A stretch of 64,000 nucleotides of DNA from Moritella dasanensis ArB 0140. Its GTDB lineage: Bacteria; Pseudomonadota; Gammaproteobacteria; Enterobacterales; Moritellaceae. This document shows positions 17,430 through 26,832 of the stretch, piece after piece. The stretch covers positions 62,001-126,000 of the forward strand of contig NZ_AKXQ01000001.1 in NCBI RefSeq assembly GCF_000276805.1. The letters run 5' to 3'. The position numbers and the translations under genes are program-made. Positions within the stretch are counted from its first letter, which is position 1, and each line of letters begins with the position of its first letter. Below the pieces are notes generated by a model, which searched no databases, was not told the DNA's origin, and was given only the letters and a program-made list of their open reading frames with translations.

Positions 17430-17924
17430 ATGGCTAAGATTTATCTGTTTGACTGGGGCGGAACCTTGATGGTGAACCCGCCTGAGATGAAAGGTAAAAT
17501 GTGCAACTGGGAACATGTTGAAGCCATAACGGGTGCACATGATACGCTCGCTTTATTGTCACAACAGGGTTGCCAGCTTTACGTGGCAACAGGTGCTGCA
17601 GATTCTAGTGAAGCAGATATTAAAGCGGCATTTGAACGTGTTGGACTTGATGGATATATATTGGCATTTTTTTGCCAATCAAACCTCGGCATAGGCAAAG
17701 GAACCGCTGCTTATTATCAAGCGGTAGTGCAAGCGCTTGGTGTTGAGGCCTGCGAAGTCACCATGGTTGGCGATATGCTACATCGTGACATCATACCCGC
17801 TGTTGAGGCTGGCTTGAATGCGATTTGGTATACGCCAGACGCCTCACTGGAAGAGGTTGGTGATTACCAACAAATTAGAGTTCTTAGTGAGTTATGCCAA
17901 TTTCAAGTGAAGGAAGTATTCTAA
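17430..17924 (+). CDS. HAD-superfamily hydrolase
   Basis: A 164-residue HAD phosphatase-like protein. Motif I is IYLFDWGGTLM, in which the usual D-x-D-x-T is D-W-G-G-T: the nucleophile aspartate is kept but the second aspartate is glycine, seen in some non-standard HADs. VATGAADSS is motif II and VTMVGDMLHRDIIPAVEAGL motif IV. The ATG at 17430 follows AAAGGAG; an earlier GTG frame has no site. It is the last intact gene of the small-gene run. Confidence 0.8.
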   Translation: MAKIYLFDWGGTLMVNPPEMKGKMCNWEHVEAITGAHDTLALLSQQGCQLYVATGAADSSEADIKAAFERVGLDGYILAFFCQSNLGIGKGTAAYYQAVVQALGVEACEVTMVGDMLHRDIIPAVEAGLNAIWYTPDASLEEVGDYQQIRVLSELCQFQVKEVF

Positions 17925-17932
17925 AATTATAA

Positions 17933-18067
17933 GGATATCTAGATGTTCGCCCTAATTGTGCAGGTAATCTGGTTGCTAGACCGATTCGACCTGTCGATGC
18001 ATTAAGGGATAATCCTGCGTCGATAATACGTATATTAAAACCAGCAGGTTGTATCGATTCTAAATAA
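17933..18067 (+). pseudogene. Possible gene remnant (open stretch without a start codon)
   Basis: Between the HAD stop and the following hairpin one frame stays open for about 44 codons with protein-like composition (for example NLVARPIRPVDALRDNPASI) but has no usable start. The minus strand over the same bases is also open. It may be the tail of a gene whose front has been lost; I do not recognise the family. Confidence 0.25.
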
Positions 18068-18072
18068 TAATG

Positions 18073-18105
18073 AATGGATGCCATGTATTATTCATGGCAT
18101 CCATT
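18073..18105. terminator. Convergent hairpin between the small-gene run and ppiB
   Basis: A perfect 13-bp stem AATGGATGCCATG/CATGGCATCCATT with a 7-base loop. T-tracts on either side are modest. Its position between convergent transcription units suggests a bidirectional terminator. Confidence 0.7.
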
Positions 18106-18125
18106 ATGATTATTTACAAGCGCAG

Positions 18126-18617
18126 TTATTTTATCGTTACTTTTTTAATAACAATCGCTTCACTTGGCACATCTTCGTGGCCTTTTACTGTCGCCGTTCG
18201 TGAACACGCGATCATGTTCACCACATCCATACCAGCAGATACTTCACCGAATACCGTATAACCCCAACCTGCGTTTGTGGTCGCGGTATGATCCAAAAAG
18301 TCATTATCATCTAAGTTGATAAAGAACTGAGCCGTTGCAGAATGTGGCGAATCTGTACGCGCCATTGCTAGACTACCAATGACGTTTTTAAGGCCTCGAT
18401 TCGCTTCGTTAGCAATCGCTGGGCGGGTTGGTTTTTCTTGCATCTTTTCAGTAAAACCGCCACCTTGGATCATGAAATCTTTAATCACACGATGGAAAAT
18501 AGTGCCTTCATAAAAACCTTCTTTGCAATAGCGGATGAAGTTTTTTGAGGTGACAGGCGCTCGCTCGGTATTGAGCTCAATTTCGATGTCACCTAAGTTT
18601 GTGGTAAAAATAATCAT
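18126..18617 (-). CDS. ppiB: Peptidyl-prolyl cis-trans isomerase B (cyclophilin)
   Basis: A 163-residue cytoplasmic cyclophilin (E. coli PpiB has 164). Conserved elements are FHRVIKDFMIQGGGFTEKM, with the catalytic arginine, then MARTDSPHSATAQFFINL and the C-terminal GYTVFGEVSAGMDVVN. It catalyses cis-trans isomerisation of proline peptide bonds to assist folding. No signal peptide is present. It stands alone on the minus strand. Confidence 0.95.
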   Translation of the reverse strand: MIIFTTNLGDIEIELNTERAPVTSKNFIRYCKEGFYEGTIFHRVIKDFMIQGGGFTEKMQEKPTRPAIANEANRGLKNVIGSLAMARTDSPHSATAQFFINLDDNDFLDHTATTNAGWGYTVFGEVSAGMDVVNMIACSRTATVKGHEDVPSEAIVIKKVTIK

Positions 18618-18753
18618 TGTGTTGCACCATCTTTGTATTAATGTCGGTAGTAACTTATGTCGTTACTCACGTGAGTATTCGTTTAATCGCTGCAGTATAC
18701 GGTGTTTTTCAAGATAGTTGATCCTAAAATGTAGTTTTGATAAGGAAGTTATT

Positions 18754-19083
18754 ATGATTAAAGTAATAAAATTAATGGTGATAGCATCAGTGAGTGCGGT
18801 TGTCATCGGATGTTCAGGGGCAGAGCAGAGTCCGACTTCGAGCGTAAGTGTTAACCCGGTTATTGACGATGTTAAACCGCAAGCCTGTTCGAACGAATGG
18901 TTTACTAAAATAGACCGTCAATTAGTGACAGGTGATGGGCAAGGGCATGGACCTGATTTAGGTTCGTCAGAATGGCGTTCTGTTATTGAATTCAAGTTAG
19001 GTATTCGCGGTGACTCAAGCCTACCAACGCGTAATTCAGCACAATGGTGCGACTACATTGATACCATTAATGCTGCTAGATAA
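18754..19083 (+). CDS. Small lipoprotein of unknown function
   Basis: A 109-residue protein with a lipoprotein signal peptide, lipobox VIGC with Cys20, followed by a Ser/Thr-rich linker. The mature region contains ACSNEWFTKIDRQLVTGDGQ and GPDLGSSEWRSVIEFKLG, a pattern I have not linked to a named family. The ATG at 18754 has AAGGAAG upstream; an earlier TTG frame would place charged residues before the signal. Probably anchored to the outer or inner membrane. Confidence 0.7.
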   Translation: MIKVIKLMVIASVSAVVIGCSGAEQSPTSSVSVNPVIDDVKPQACSNEWFTKIDRQLVTGDGQGHGPDLGSSEWRSVIEFKLGIRGDSSLPTRNSAQWCDYIDTINAAR

Positions 19084-19160
19084 CTACCTGAAACTACTTT
19101 CATTTAGATGATTAGTCTTATAGGATCATAATTCTAATCATTTAAAGTTAACCACTCACT

Positions 19161-20057
19161 ATGAATATTCAATTTATACACGATATCCCTGTTGGCGTCA
19201 GGTTCATGCTGATGTCTGCATTGGCTTTTGCGATTATGACGGCCTGCGTTAAATTAGTCAGTACGCATGGTATTCCTGTTTTTGAAATTGTAGCGGTAAG
19301 AGCTATCGTGTCATTGATTATCAGCTATGTAGACGTGCGTCGAAAACGCATATCGGTTTGGGGCCACAATAAAAAATTACTGATAGCACGCGGTGCTGTG
19401 GGCTCTGTAGCGCTAATATGCGTTTATTTCGCTGTGACAACATTGCCATTAGCCGAAGCCACCATTTTACAATATTTACACCCCGTATTTACCGCTATAC
19501 TTGCCTTAGTCTTTCTTAAAGAACGAATTCAACGCTCAACTATCGTTTGCATTGTGCTTTGTATCGTCGGGTTACTGTTTATTGTTAGTCCAAATATGGC
19601 ATTGTCAGGGGCGACTGAGTTACCTTTATTTAGCGTTTTTGTTGCGCTAATGGGGGCTTTAGGCAGTGCGATTGCGTATGTGATTGTTAAGCGCCTTAGC
19701 AGTACTGAAGACAGCTCGGTGATTATATTTTATTTTCCACTTATTGCATTACCTTTATCTGTGTTTTTGTTAGGTAATAACTTTGTGATGCCGGATGTAG
19801 AGGCGTTGGTATTACTCATCTTGATTGGTATATTTACGCAGATAGGCCAGGTCGGATTAACGAAAGCAATGCAAACAGAAGTAGCAAGTAAAGCGACTGC
19901 CTACTCTTATGTACAAGTGGTTTTTTCAATCATATTTGGTTGGCTATTGTTTAGTGAAATACCCTCATTATGGACCTGGGTTGGCGGAGGGCTAATTATT
20001 CTCGGCGCTTTAATCAACGTGTTTGGTAGCCTTAATTATCGAGTTAAAACCCAGTGA
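19161..20057 (+). CDS. EamA/DMT-family transporter
   Basis: A 298-residue inner-membrane protein with ten hydrophobic segments forming two EamA repeats (about residues 15-145 and 160-290). LPLAEATILQYLHPVFTAILALVFLKER near residue 98 is the typical end of repeat one, and AYSYVQVVFSIIFGWLLFSE the matching part of repeat two. Members export metabolites or take up compounds such as S-adenosylmethionine; the substrate is unknown. A gap of 69 bases separates it from nnr. Confidence 0.88.
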   Translation: MNIQFIHDIPVGVRFMLMSALAFAIMTACVKLVSTHGIPVFEIVAVRAIVSLIISYVDVRRKRISVWGHNKKLLIARGAVGSVALICVYFAVTTLPLAEATILQYLHPVFTAILALVFLKERIQRSTIVCIVLCIVGLLFIVSPNMALSGATELPLFSVFVALMGALGSAIAYVIVKRLSSTEDSSVIIFYFPLIALPLSVFLLGNNFVMPDVEALVLLILIGIFTQIGQVGLTKAMQTEVASKATAYSYVQVVFSIIFGWLLFSEIPSLWTWVGGGLIILGALINVFGSLNYRVKTQ

Positions 20058-20126
20058 CGTAGTAAGGTAGCATGTAGTACGGGGTTTTTATTGAACACAG
20101 ATTTGGATCCATAACGGGGTAACAAG

Positions 20127-21542
20127 ATGCAAAAAGTATTTGATGATGTGAACGCTTTGGATAACAGATGCTGTGATGAGTTTGGGTTAAGCGAAGATTT
20201 ACTGATGGAACATGCCGCAGCGTCAATGATGCGGCATATACACAGTAAGTGTTTAAATAACGCCAAGATACTTATTGTCAGTGGTTCAGGTAACAATGGC
20301 GCTGATGGCATCGCGCTCGCCAGACTTTTATATTCACAATATGATGTCAGTTTGCTTATGCCGTATCAGGCTAAATCTGCGATGGCCAAGCTGCAACATA
20401 AAAGAGCCAAGATTCTTGGTGTCAATATTGTTGATGACCTATCTGGTCTATTGGAACGATCACTTGAACATGCTCCTGATGTTATTGTTGACTGCCTTTT
20501 CGGTTCAGGGTTAAACCGAGATTTGGATGAAGCGTCGCAGTGTTTGCTGAAACAGCTTAACGCGTTGTCGGGATATAAAATTGCGTGTGATATTCCGTCT
20601 GGATTAGATAAGCAGGGTAGGGTTAGTCTTGTTGCTTTTTGCGCTGATATCACTATCACCATGGGTGCATTGAAAACGCAGCTCTACAGTGATGTCGCTA
20701 AAGATCACACGGGAGATATCACAGTCAGTGATTTAGGTGTGCATCGAAGCATTTATGAAGCTAATACTAATACCTTTCTTTTAGACTCCGTTGATATGAA
20801 ATTACCATTACGCACAAAACAAAACTCACACAAAGGTACATTTGGCCATTTAAGCGTGATCGTCGGTAATAAAACCGGGGCTGGTATTATTGCCGCCGAG
20901 GCTGCTTTTGCGTTTGGTGCGGGTTTGGTTACTGTCATTACAGATCAAGAGATAAATCTACCGTGTCATATTATGCAAAAATCTGTTTTGCCAGAAAACT
21001 CCACTGCGATCGCAATCGGTATGGGGCTCGGCTATTTTAAAAAAGCGGAAGTACAACAGATCTTAAACAATGAACTGTCAAAAGTAATTGATGCGGATTT
21101 ATTTCATGATGACATTATCCTTACTATTTTAAATCGTGAAAACGTGGTGCTAACACCACACCCTAAAGAGTTCTGCTCGCTGTTGAAATTGACTAAACTA
21201 GCAGATATCACCGTAGCCGAATTACAACGTAATCGATTTAAGTATGTGCGGATGTTTGCTGGTAACTATCCCCAAACGGTACTGTTATTAAAAGGCGCGA
21301 ACTCACTTATTAGCTATAATAATATGCTCTACATCAACACTTTGGGAAATAATGCGCTCAGTAAAGGCGGAACTGGAGATGTGTTAACTGGATTGATTGC
21401 GTCGCTGTTAACTCAAGGATATAGTGCTATTAACGCAACTATTACAGCCAGCTTAGCGCACGGTATGGCCGCAACGAATTATACAAAAAATAATTACGCG
21501 TTAACGCCGATGGATATTATCGAAGGCGTTAAAGTATTGTGA
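20127..21542 (+). CDS. nnr: Bifunctional NAD(P)H-hydrate epimerase / ADP-dependent dehydratase
   Basis: A 471-residue cytoplasmic repair enzyme restoring NAD(P)H from its hydrates. Residues 1-215 form the YjeF-N epimerase domain (VSGSGNNGADG, with Ala where GG is more usual, and CDIPSGLDKQG). Residues 230-471 form the ribokinase-like dehydratase domain (FGHLSVIVGNKTGAG, LTPHPKEF, ALSKGGTGDVLTG). It is somewhat shorter than the roughly 500 residues of E. coli Nnr. The usual gammaproteobacterial nnr neighbours (tsaE, amiB, mutL) are absent, so it could be a second copy. Confidence 0.87.
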   Translation: MQKVFDDVNALDNRCCDEFGLSEDLLMEHAAASMMRHIHSKCLNNAKILIVSGSGNNGADGIALARLLYSQYDVSLLMPYQAKSAMAKLQHKRAKILGVNIVDDLSGLLERSLEHAPDVIVDCLFGSGLNRDLDEASQCLLKQLNALSGYKIACDIPSGLDKQGRVSLVAFCADITITMGALKTQLYSDVAKDHTGDITVSDLGVHRSIYEANTNTFLLDSVDMKLPLRTKQNSHKGTFGHLSVIVGNKTGAGIIAAEAAFAFGAGLVTVITDQEINLPCHIMQKSVLPENSTAIAIGMGLGYFKKAEVQQILNNELSKVIDADLFHDDIILTILNRENVVLTPHPKEFCSLLKLTKLADITVAELQRNRFKYVRMFAGNYPQTVLLLKGANSLISYNNMLYINTLGNNALSKGGTGDVLTGLIASLLTQGYSAINATITASLAHGMAATNYTKNNYALTPMDIIEGVKVL

Positions 21543-21597
21543 ATACTATCTTACGTAATCGATAGCATATCTAATTTACCAGTGTTTGGAGCAAATT

Positions 21598-21858
21598 ATG
21601 ACAGTCAGAAAGCATAAACGTAAAGCAGCAAAGCATTCACATAAGCATCACGACTTAAATAAACAGACTAGTTTGGTTAGTACGCATCCTCGCGCTGCGA
21701 TGTTCACTGGTTCTGTACTTATCGTTATCGGTTTATTTTTACTCATTATTGGCATGGGCAGTGACGCTAAGTTTGGATTGGCTATGTTATCAATGGCTGT
21801 TGGTTCGTTAATCTTCTTTTTCGCAAAATCAGCGCTACCTAAGAAAGTAGAAAAGTAA
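21598..21858 (+). CDS. Small membrane protein of unknown function
   Basis: An 86-residue protein with a strongly basic, histidine-rich N-terminus (RKHKRKAAKHSHKHH) and two hydrophobic segments (about 36-54 and 60-76), ending KKVEK. No family recognised with confidence. The ATG at 21598 follows GGAGC; an upstream TTG frame overlaps that site. The histidine-rich head might bind metal, but that is a guess. A terminator follows directly. Confidence 0.65.
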   Translation: MTVRKHKRKAAKHSHKHHDLNKQTSLVSTHPRAAMFTGSVLIVIGLFLLIIGMGSDAKFGLAMLSMAVGSLIFFFAKSALPKKVEK

Positions 21859-21864
21859 TTAAAT

Positions 21865-21900
21865 GGCACCCATCAAGTGTTACAGGGTGCCCCGTTTTTT
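21865..21900 (+). terminator. Rho-independent terminator
   Basis: Stem GGCACCC/GGGTGCC with a 13-base loop, then CCGTTTTTT. It ends the unit with the small membrane protein gene and isolates serC. Confidence 0.85.
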
Positions 21901-22108
21901 AACGATATTAGCGTAACTTAATCCCTCCTTAATACCTCAGCTGTTCAGTCAATCTTCTGGTTTTTTATACCCTGCAAGCATTGCCTTAATCGTGAATTAT
22001 TTGCAGTAAAATAAAGACTTTAAAAATCCACGTTAATCGCTTACATTAGATGGTCATCCAATAAAGGTTTAAACCGTTTAAGCTGCATTGTTAACAAGGA
22101 TAATTGAT

Positions 22109-23200
22109 ATGAGTCGGACATATAACTTTTGCGCTGGTCCCGCAATGTTGCCAGCTGCAGTGATGGAACAAGCCCAAAAAGAATTTATTAATTGGAATAA
22201 TACCGGTGTATCGGTAATGGAATTAAGCCACCGTAGTAAAGACTACATGGCTGTTGCGACGGCAGCAGAACAAGATCTGCGTGATTTGTTAACGGTTCCA
22301 GATAACTACAAAATTATTTTTTCACAAGGTGGCGGTCGCGGTCAGTTTGCTGCTGTGCCACTGAATATCCTTGGCGATAAAACCCAAGCAGATTACCTGT
22401 TAACAGGCCAATGGTCTAAGTCAGCGGTTGTTGAAGGTAAAAAGTACTGCACAGTGAATGAATCGAACATTCTCATGCCAAATACAGATGGTATTGTTGC
22501 GGTTAAACCTGCGTCACAATGGCAAGTATCAAGTAAAGATACTGCTTACGTGCACTACTGCCCGAACGAAACCATTGAAGGTATTGAAATTAACGATATT
22601 CCTGATACTGGCGATATTCCACTCGTTGCTGATATGTCATCAAACATCCTTTCTAAGCCGTTAGATATCAGCAAGTTTGGTATTGTTTATGCCGGCGCGC
22701 AAAAAAATATCGGTCCATCAGGTTTAGGTGTGGTGATTGTGCGTGATGATTTACTCGATAAAGCCAGACAAGAAACCCCATCAATCTTCAATTATAAATT
22801 GATGGCTGAAAATGATTCAATGTTTAACACACCACCGACTTATTCTTGGTATTTAGCTGGACTGGTATTCAAGTGGTTAAAAGCCCAAGGTGGTCTGTCT
22901 GCTATCGCAGAAATTAATGCAGAAAAAGCCAAGTTACTTTATGACTACGTTGATAGCAGCGATTTCTATAGTAATAATGTGGCGAGTGTAAACCGTTCTA
23001 AAATGAACATACCGTTTACATTAGCATCAAGCGATTTGGATACTGCGTTTTTACAGCAGTCTCAAGACGCTAATTTAATGGCGCTAAAAGGTCACCGTAT
23101 TGTCGGTGGTATGCGCGCAAGTATTTATAACGCCATGCCAATTGAAGGTGTGAAAGCGTTAATTAAATTTATGGAAAACTTTGAACGCCAACAGCGTTAA
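22109..23200 (+). CDS. serC: Phosphoserine aminotransferase
   Basis: A 363-residue PLP enzyme of serine biosynthesis (also pyridoxal 5'-phosphate synthesis), converting 3-phosphohydroxypyruvate to phosphoserine. It opens with [18 protein letters not shown] and carries the PLP lysine in [10 protein letters not shown] near residue 198. The ATG at 22109 has AAGGA eight bases upstream and matches family length; a TTG frame begins 21 bases earlier. It heads the serC-hisC-aroA group. Confidence 0.96.
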   Translation: MSRTYNFCAGPAMLPAAVMEQAQKEFINWNNTGVSVMELSHRSKDYMAVATAAEQDLRDLLTVPDNYKIIFSQGGGRGQFAAVPLNILGDKTQADYLLTGQWSKSAVVEGKKYCTVNESNILMPNTDGIVAVKPASQWQVSSKDTAYVHYCPNETIEGIEINDIPDTGDIPLVADMSSNILSKPLDISKFGIVYAGAQKNIGPSGLGVVIVRDDLLDKARQETPSIFNYKLMAENDSMFNTPPTYSWYLAGLVFKWLKAQGGLSAIAEINAEKAKLLYDYVDSSDFYSNNVASVNRSKMNIPFTLASSDLDTAFLQQSQDANLMALKGHRIVGGMRASIYNAMPIEGVKALIKFMENFERQQR

Positions 23201-23294
23201 TCGCCAGCGTGCTCTAGATAAGATCGACATATACGCCTTTAAGGCAATGGACAAAATTGGTTGAACACGGCAGTGCCGACTACAAGGATTTGAT

Positions 23295-24410
23295 ATGAGT
23301 TGTGATTTTTTTGCTTTAGCAAATACAGGGGTTAAAGGTTTACACCCTTATCAAGCGGGAAAACCGACTGATGAATTAGAACGTGAATTGGGGCTAACTA
23401 ATATTGTTAAATTAGCATCGAATGAGAATCCATTAGGTGTTGGTGAGTTAGTTAAAGCAGCGTTAGAGAAAGAACTAGCGGGTATCACACGATATCCAGA
23501 CGCGAATGGCTTTTACTTAAAACAGGCACTGGCAGATAAATACGACCTCGCGCCAGCACAGTTTACTTTAGGTAATGGTTCAAACGATGTACTTGAGTTA
23601 ATCGCTCGCAGCTTTGTGACGCCAGAGCACGAAGTAATTTTTGCGCAGCACGCATTTGTAGTGTATCCGTTAGTGACACAAGCTATTGGCGCGACCGGTG
23701 TCGCGGTTCCTGCGAAAGACTGGGGGCATGATTTACCCGCAATGCTGGCAGCCATTACAGCACGTACACGTCTTATCTTTATTGCCAATCCAAACAATCC
23801 CACCGGTACGTTCTTAACGGCTGAAGCGTTATACCAATTCTTGAGTAATGTGCCAAAAGACGTGATTGTGGTATTGGATGAAGCATATTTCGAGTATGTA
23901 GATAAAGAACTGCAAGCGCCATCGATTACCTGGTTAACGGAATTCTCAAATTTAATCATTACTCGTACCTTTTCTAAAGCTTATGGCCTTGCTGGTTTAC
24001 GTGTTGGTTATAGCATTTCACATCCTGATATTGCTGATATTCTAAACCGTGTACGCCAACCATTTAATTGCAATAGCTTTGCATTAGCCGCTGCAGAAGC
24101 TGCATTGTCTGACCACGATTTTTTAACCGCAAGTGTGGCGTTAAATAATCAGCAGCGCACCGTATTAGAAACATTTTTCAACGCACAAGGTATTGGTTAT
24201 ATTCCATCTAAAGGTAATTTCATTACCATGGAACTTACCCAAGATCCTGCTGTTGTTTACCAAGCATTGTTACATAAAGGCGTGATTGTACGCCCTGTTG
24301 CGGGTTATGGTTTAACCAAGCACCTGCGAGTGAGCATTGGTACTGAACTGGAAAATGAAACATTTATGCAAGCATTACTGGCTGTGTTAGCTGAATTAGA
24401 CGCGCTGTAA
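23295..24410 (+). CDS. hisC: Histidinol-phosphate aminotransferase
   Basis: A 371-residue class-II-fold PLP aminotransferase. KLASNENPLG near residue 38, NPNNPTGT near 155 and the PLP-lysine motif TRTFSKAYGLAGLRVGY near 218 are clear. The family acts on histidinol phosphate and can accept aromatic 2-oxoacids; its position between serC and aroA fits the hisC2-type copy found with aromatic amino-acid genes in other gammaproteobacteria. AAGGATTTG precedes the ATG. Confidence 0.93.
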   Translation: MSCDFFALANTGVKGLHPYQAGKPTDELERELGLTNIVKLASNENPLGVGELVKAALEKELAGITRYPDANGFYLKQALADKYDLAPAQFTLGNGSNDVLELIARSFVTPEHEVIFAQHAFVVYPLVTQAIGATGVAVPAKDWGHDLPAMLAAITARTRLIFIANPNNPTGTFLTAEALYQFLSNVPKDVIVVLDEAYFEYVDKELQAPSITWLTEFSNLIITRTFSKAYGLAGLRVGYSISHPDIADILNRVRQPFNCNSFALAAAEAALSDHDFLTASVALNNQQRTVLETFFNAQGIGYIPSKGNFITMELTQDPAVVYQALLHKGVIVRPVAGYGLTKHLRVSIGTELENETFMQALLAVLAELDAL

Positions 24411-24549
24411 TACCAGTTAAGATTGTAGTCCTTATTCTGTTTTCTGTTAATGAAGGTTTATATTTTGGTCAGTATTAAGACTTTATGTGTAAACCTTATA
24501 AACAGCAGAATGTAGAGAATCAAATATTAAAAATTAAGTGAATAAATTT

Positions 24550-25833
24550 ATGGAAAAATTAACATTACAACCAATTGGCCAAGTATCTGGTACGATTAAC
24601 TTACCCGGTTCTAAAAGCGTTTCAAACCGTGCGTTATTACTTGCCGCGTTAGCTGAAGGCACGACGCGTTTAACTAATTTATTAGACAGTGATGATATTC
24701 GTCATATGTTAAATGCACTGACAAAACTGGGTGTACAGTATGATCTGTCTGCCTGTAAGACAATTTGTACAGTCACTGGTTTAGGCCGTGCTTTTTCTGC
24801 CACAGAAAAATTGGAATTATTTTTAGGTAATGCGGGCACTGCTATGCGTCCTTTATGCGCGGCATTATGTTTGAGCGAAGGTGAGTTTGAACTCACTGGC
24901 GAACCGCGTATGGAAGAGCGCCCAATTGGTAGCCTAGTTGATAGCTTACGCCAAGCGGGTGCAGATGTTACTTATTTAAAGAATGTTGATTATCCACCGG
25001 TATTAATTAAAGGTACTGGCTTAAAAGGCGGTAATATTAAGATTGATGGCAGTGTATCAAGCCAATTCTTAACCGCATTTTTAATGGCAGCACCTTTGGC
25101 TGAAAGTGACACGACAATTGAAATTGTCGGTGAACTTGTGTCGAAACCGTATATCGAAATTACTCTGCATATTATGGCGCAATTTGGTGTGACGGTAAGC
25201 CATGATAATTACCAGACCTTTACTATTAAAGGTCAACAAACTTATCAAGCTGCAGGTGACTTCTTAGTTGAAGGCGATGCATCTTCTGCGTCTTACTTCC
25301 TTGCAGCTGCTGCAATCAAAGGCGGTAAGATCCGTGTGACCGGTATTGGTAAAAACTCAATCCAAGGTGATATCCAGTTTGCTGATGTGATTGAAGCGAT
25401 GGGCGGTAAGATTACCTGGGCAGATAGCTATATTGAAGCGGAAGTCGGTGAGCTGACGGCTGTAGATTTAGACATGAACCACATTCCAGATGCGGCGATG
25501 ACCATTGCGACAACAGCATTGTTTGCAAAAGGTACCACTGTTATTCGTAATGTATACAACTGGCGCGTGAAAGAAACTGACCGTTTAGCGGCGATGGCGA
25601 CTGAGTTACGTAAAGTTGGCGCAGAAGTTGAAGAGGGTAATGACTATATTAAAATCACCCCTCCTGCACAGTTAATTCATGCAGCGATTGATACTTATGA
25701 CGACCATCGTATGGCGATGTGTTTCTCACTTGTAGCATTAAGTGATACACCGGTAACGATTAATGATCCCGGTTGTACATCAAAAACGTTCCCAGACTAT
25801 TTCGACCGTTTTGCTAGTTTAGTGCAAGCATAA
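24550..25833 (+). CDS. aroA: 3-phosphoshikimate 1-carboxyvinyltransferase (EPSP synthase)
   Basis: A 427-residue shikimate-pathway enzyme, the same length as E. coli AroA. Class I features are present: [20 protein letters not shown] near residue 20, [13 protein letters not shown] near 90, PRMEERPIG near 120 and [20 protein letters not shown] near 340. The ATG at 24550 is chosen over the GTG at 24538 because its N-terminus ([20 protein letters not shown]) matches the family. A terminator lies between it and cmk. Confidence 0.96.
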   Translation: MEKLTLQPIGQVSGTINLPGSKSVSNRALLLAALAEGTTRLTNLLDSDDIRHMLNALTKLGVQYDLSACKTICTVTGLGRAFSATEKLELFLGNAGTAMRPLCAALCLSEGEFELTGEPRMEERPIGSLVDSLRQAGADVTYLKNVDYPPVLIKGTGLKGGNIKIDGSVSSQFLTAFLMAAPLAESDTTIEIVGELVSKPYIEITLHIMAQFGVTVSHDNYQTFTIKGQQTYQAAGDFLVEGDASSASYFLAAAAIKGGKIRVTGIGKNSIQGDIQFADVIEAMGGKITWADSYIEAEVGELTAVDLDMNHIPDAAMTIATTALFAKGTTVIRNVYNWRVKETDRLAAMATELRKVGAEVEEGNDYIKITPPAQLIHAAIDTYDDHRMAMCFSLVALSDTPVTINDPGCTSKTFPDYFDRFASLVQA

Positions 25834-25884
25834 ACAATCAATAAACTGTCTTGATAATTGATATTGTGCGTCAGTATCAATCTT

Positions 25885-25926
25885 AAAAAGCGAGGTATTA
25901 CTGATAAGGTGATAACTCGCTTTTTT
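25885..25926 (+). terminator. Intrinsic terminator between aroA and cmk
   Basis: Stem AAAAAGCGAG/CTCGCTTTTTT around a 21-base loop that can pair internally. It separates the amino-acid genes from cmk-rpsA-ihfB, which must then have their own promoter. Confidence 0.75.
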
Positions 25927-26035
25927 ATTTGTGGTTATTAATCCATACACTTTTCATACAGATCCGTTATAATCGCCGCCAGATCCATGCGGCACAGTAT
26001 AAAGTTGCATGTTAGATATTGAGTTTGGAGAATTT

Positions 26036-26710
26036 ATGACCGCAGTAGCACCAATTATTACAGTCGATGGGCCGAGTGGCTCTGGTAAGGGTACTTTATG
26101 CCAATTACTTGCGGCTAAGCTAGGTTGGCATATACTAGATAGTGGTGCCATTTATCGTGTTTTAGCATTAGCGGCGATGCATCGTCATGTTGATTTGGAC
26201 AACGAAGAAGGGCTAACTGCGCTTGCAGCTAACCTTGACGTACGTTTCGAACCGACTGATAACGGGTTACAAGTTATCCTAGAAGGCGAAAATGTATCAC
26301 GTGAAATCCGTACTGAAGAAGCGGGTTTTGCAGCCTCTCGAGCTGCGGTTTATCCAGCGGTGCGCGCAGCGTTATTACAACGCCAACGTGACTTCCGCAC
26401 CGCACCAGGGCTGATTGCCGATGGGCGTGATATGGGCACTGTGGTATTCACTGATGCACCGGTAAAAATATTTTTAGATGCATCTGCTGAAGAAAGGGCT
26501 GTTCGCCGCTTTAATCAGTTGCAAGACAAAGGCTTCGATGTTAGCATGTCAGCCCTTCTGGAAGAGATCGAAAAGCGTGATCATCAAGATCGCAATCGAC
26601 CGGTCGCTCCATTAAAGCCTGCAGATGATGCACTGGTTATCGATTCGACATCTATGTCGATCGAGGACGTAGTTGCTAGTGTGTTGGCTTTTGCAGAAGG
26701 GAAAATTTAA
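26036..26710 (+). CDS. cmk: Cytidylate kinase
   Basis: A 224-residue CMP/dCMP kinase (E. coli 227). The P-loop [15 protein letters not shown] is near residue 13, [10 protein letters not shown] near 130 and [15 protein letters not shown] near 145. It phosphorylates CMP for nucleotide supply. The ATG at 26036 has TTGGAG upstream and matches family starts; an in-frame ATG nine codons earlier is less likely. Confidence 0.96.
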   Translation: MTAVAPIITVDGPSGSGKGTLCQLLAAKLGWHILDSGAIYRVLALAAMHRHVDLDNEEGLTALAANLDVRFEPTDNGLQVILEGENVSREIRTEEAGFAASRAAVYPAVRAALLQRQRDFRTAPGLIADGRDMGTVVFTDAPVKIFLDASAEERAVRRFNQLQDKGFDVSMSALLEEIEKRDHQDRNRPVAPLKPADDALVIDSTSMSIEDVVASVLAFAEGKI

Positions 26711-26832
26711 GGTAGTCGATATTCTGTCGATTATTTAGCAGTCAAGCATCAAGGATGATGATGACTTTTGATTAACAACCCACATTAGCCGGATTGCTTA
26801 TGTGAACGTTTTATAAGTACATATAACTCATT

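Noticed and set aside
17884-18084. Minus-strand frame of 66 codons after the HAD gene
   Set aside because: It spans the HAD end and the intergenic segment, has no ribosome site and no family; the plus-strand remnant is at least as likely.
24951-25400. Possible frameshift or domain loss in aroA
   Set aside because: The protein is full length (427 residues) with all class I motifs in order.
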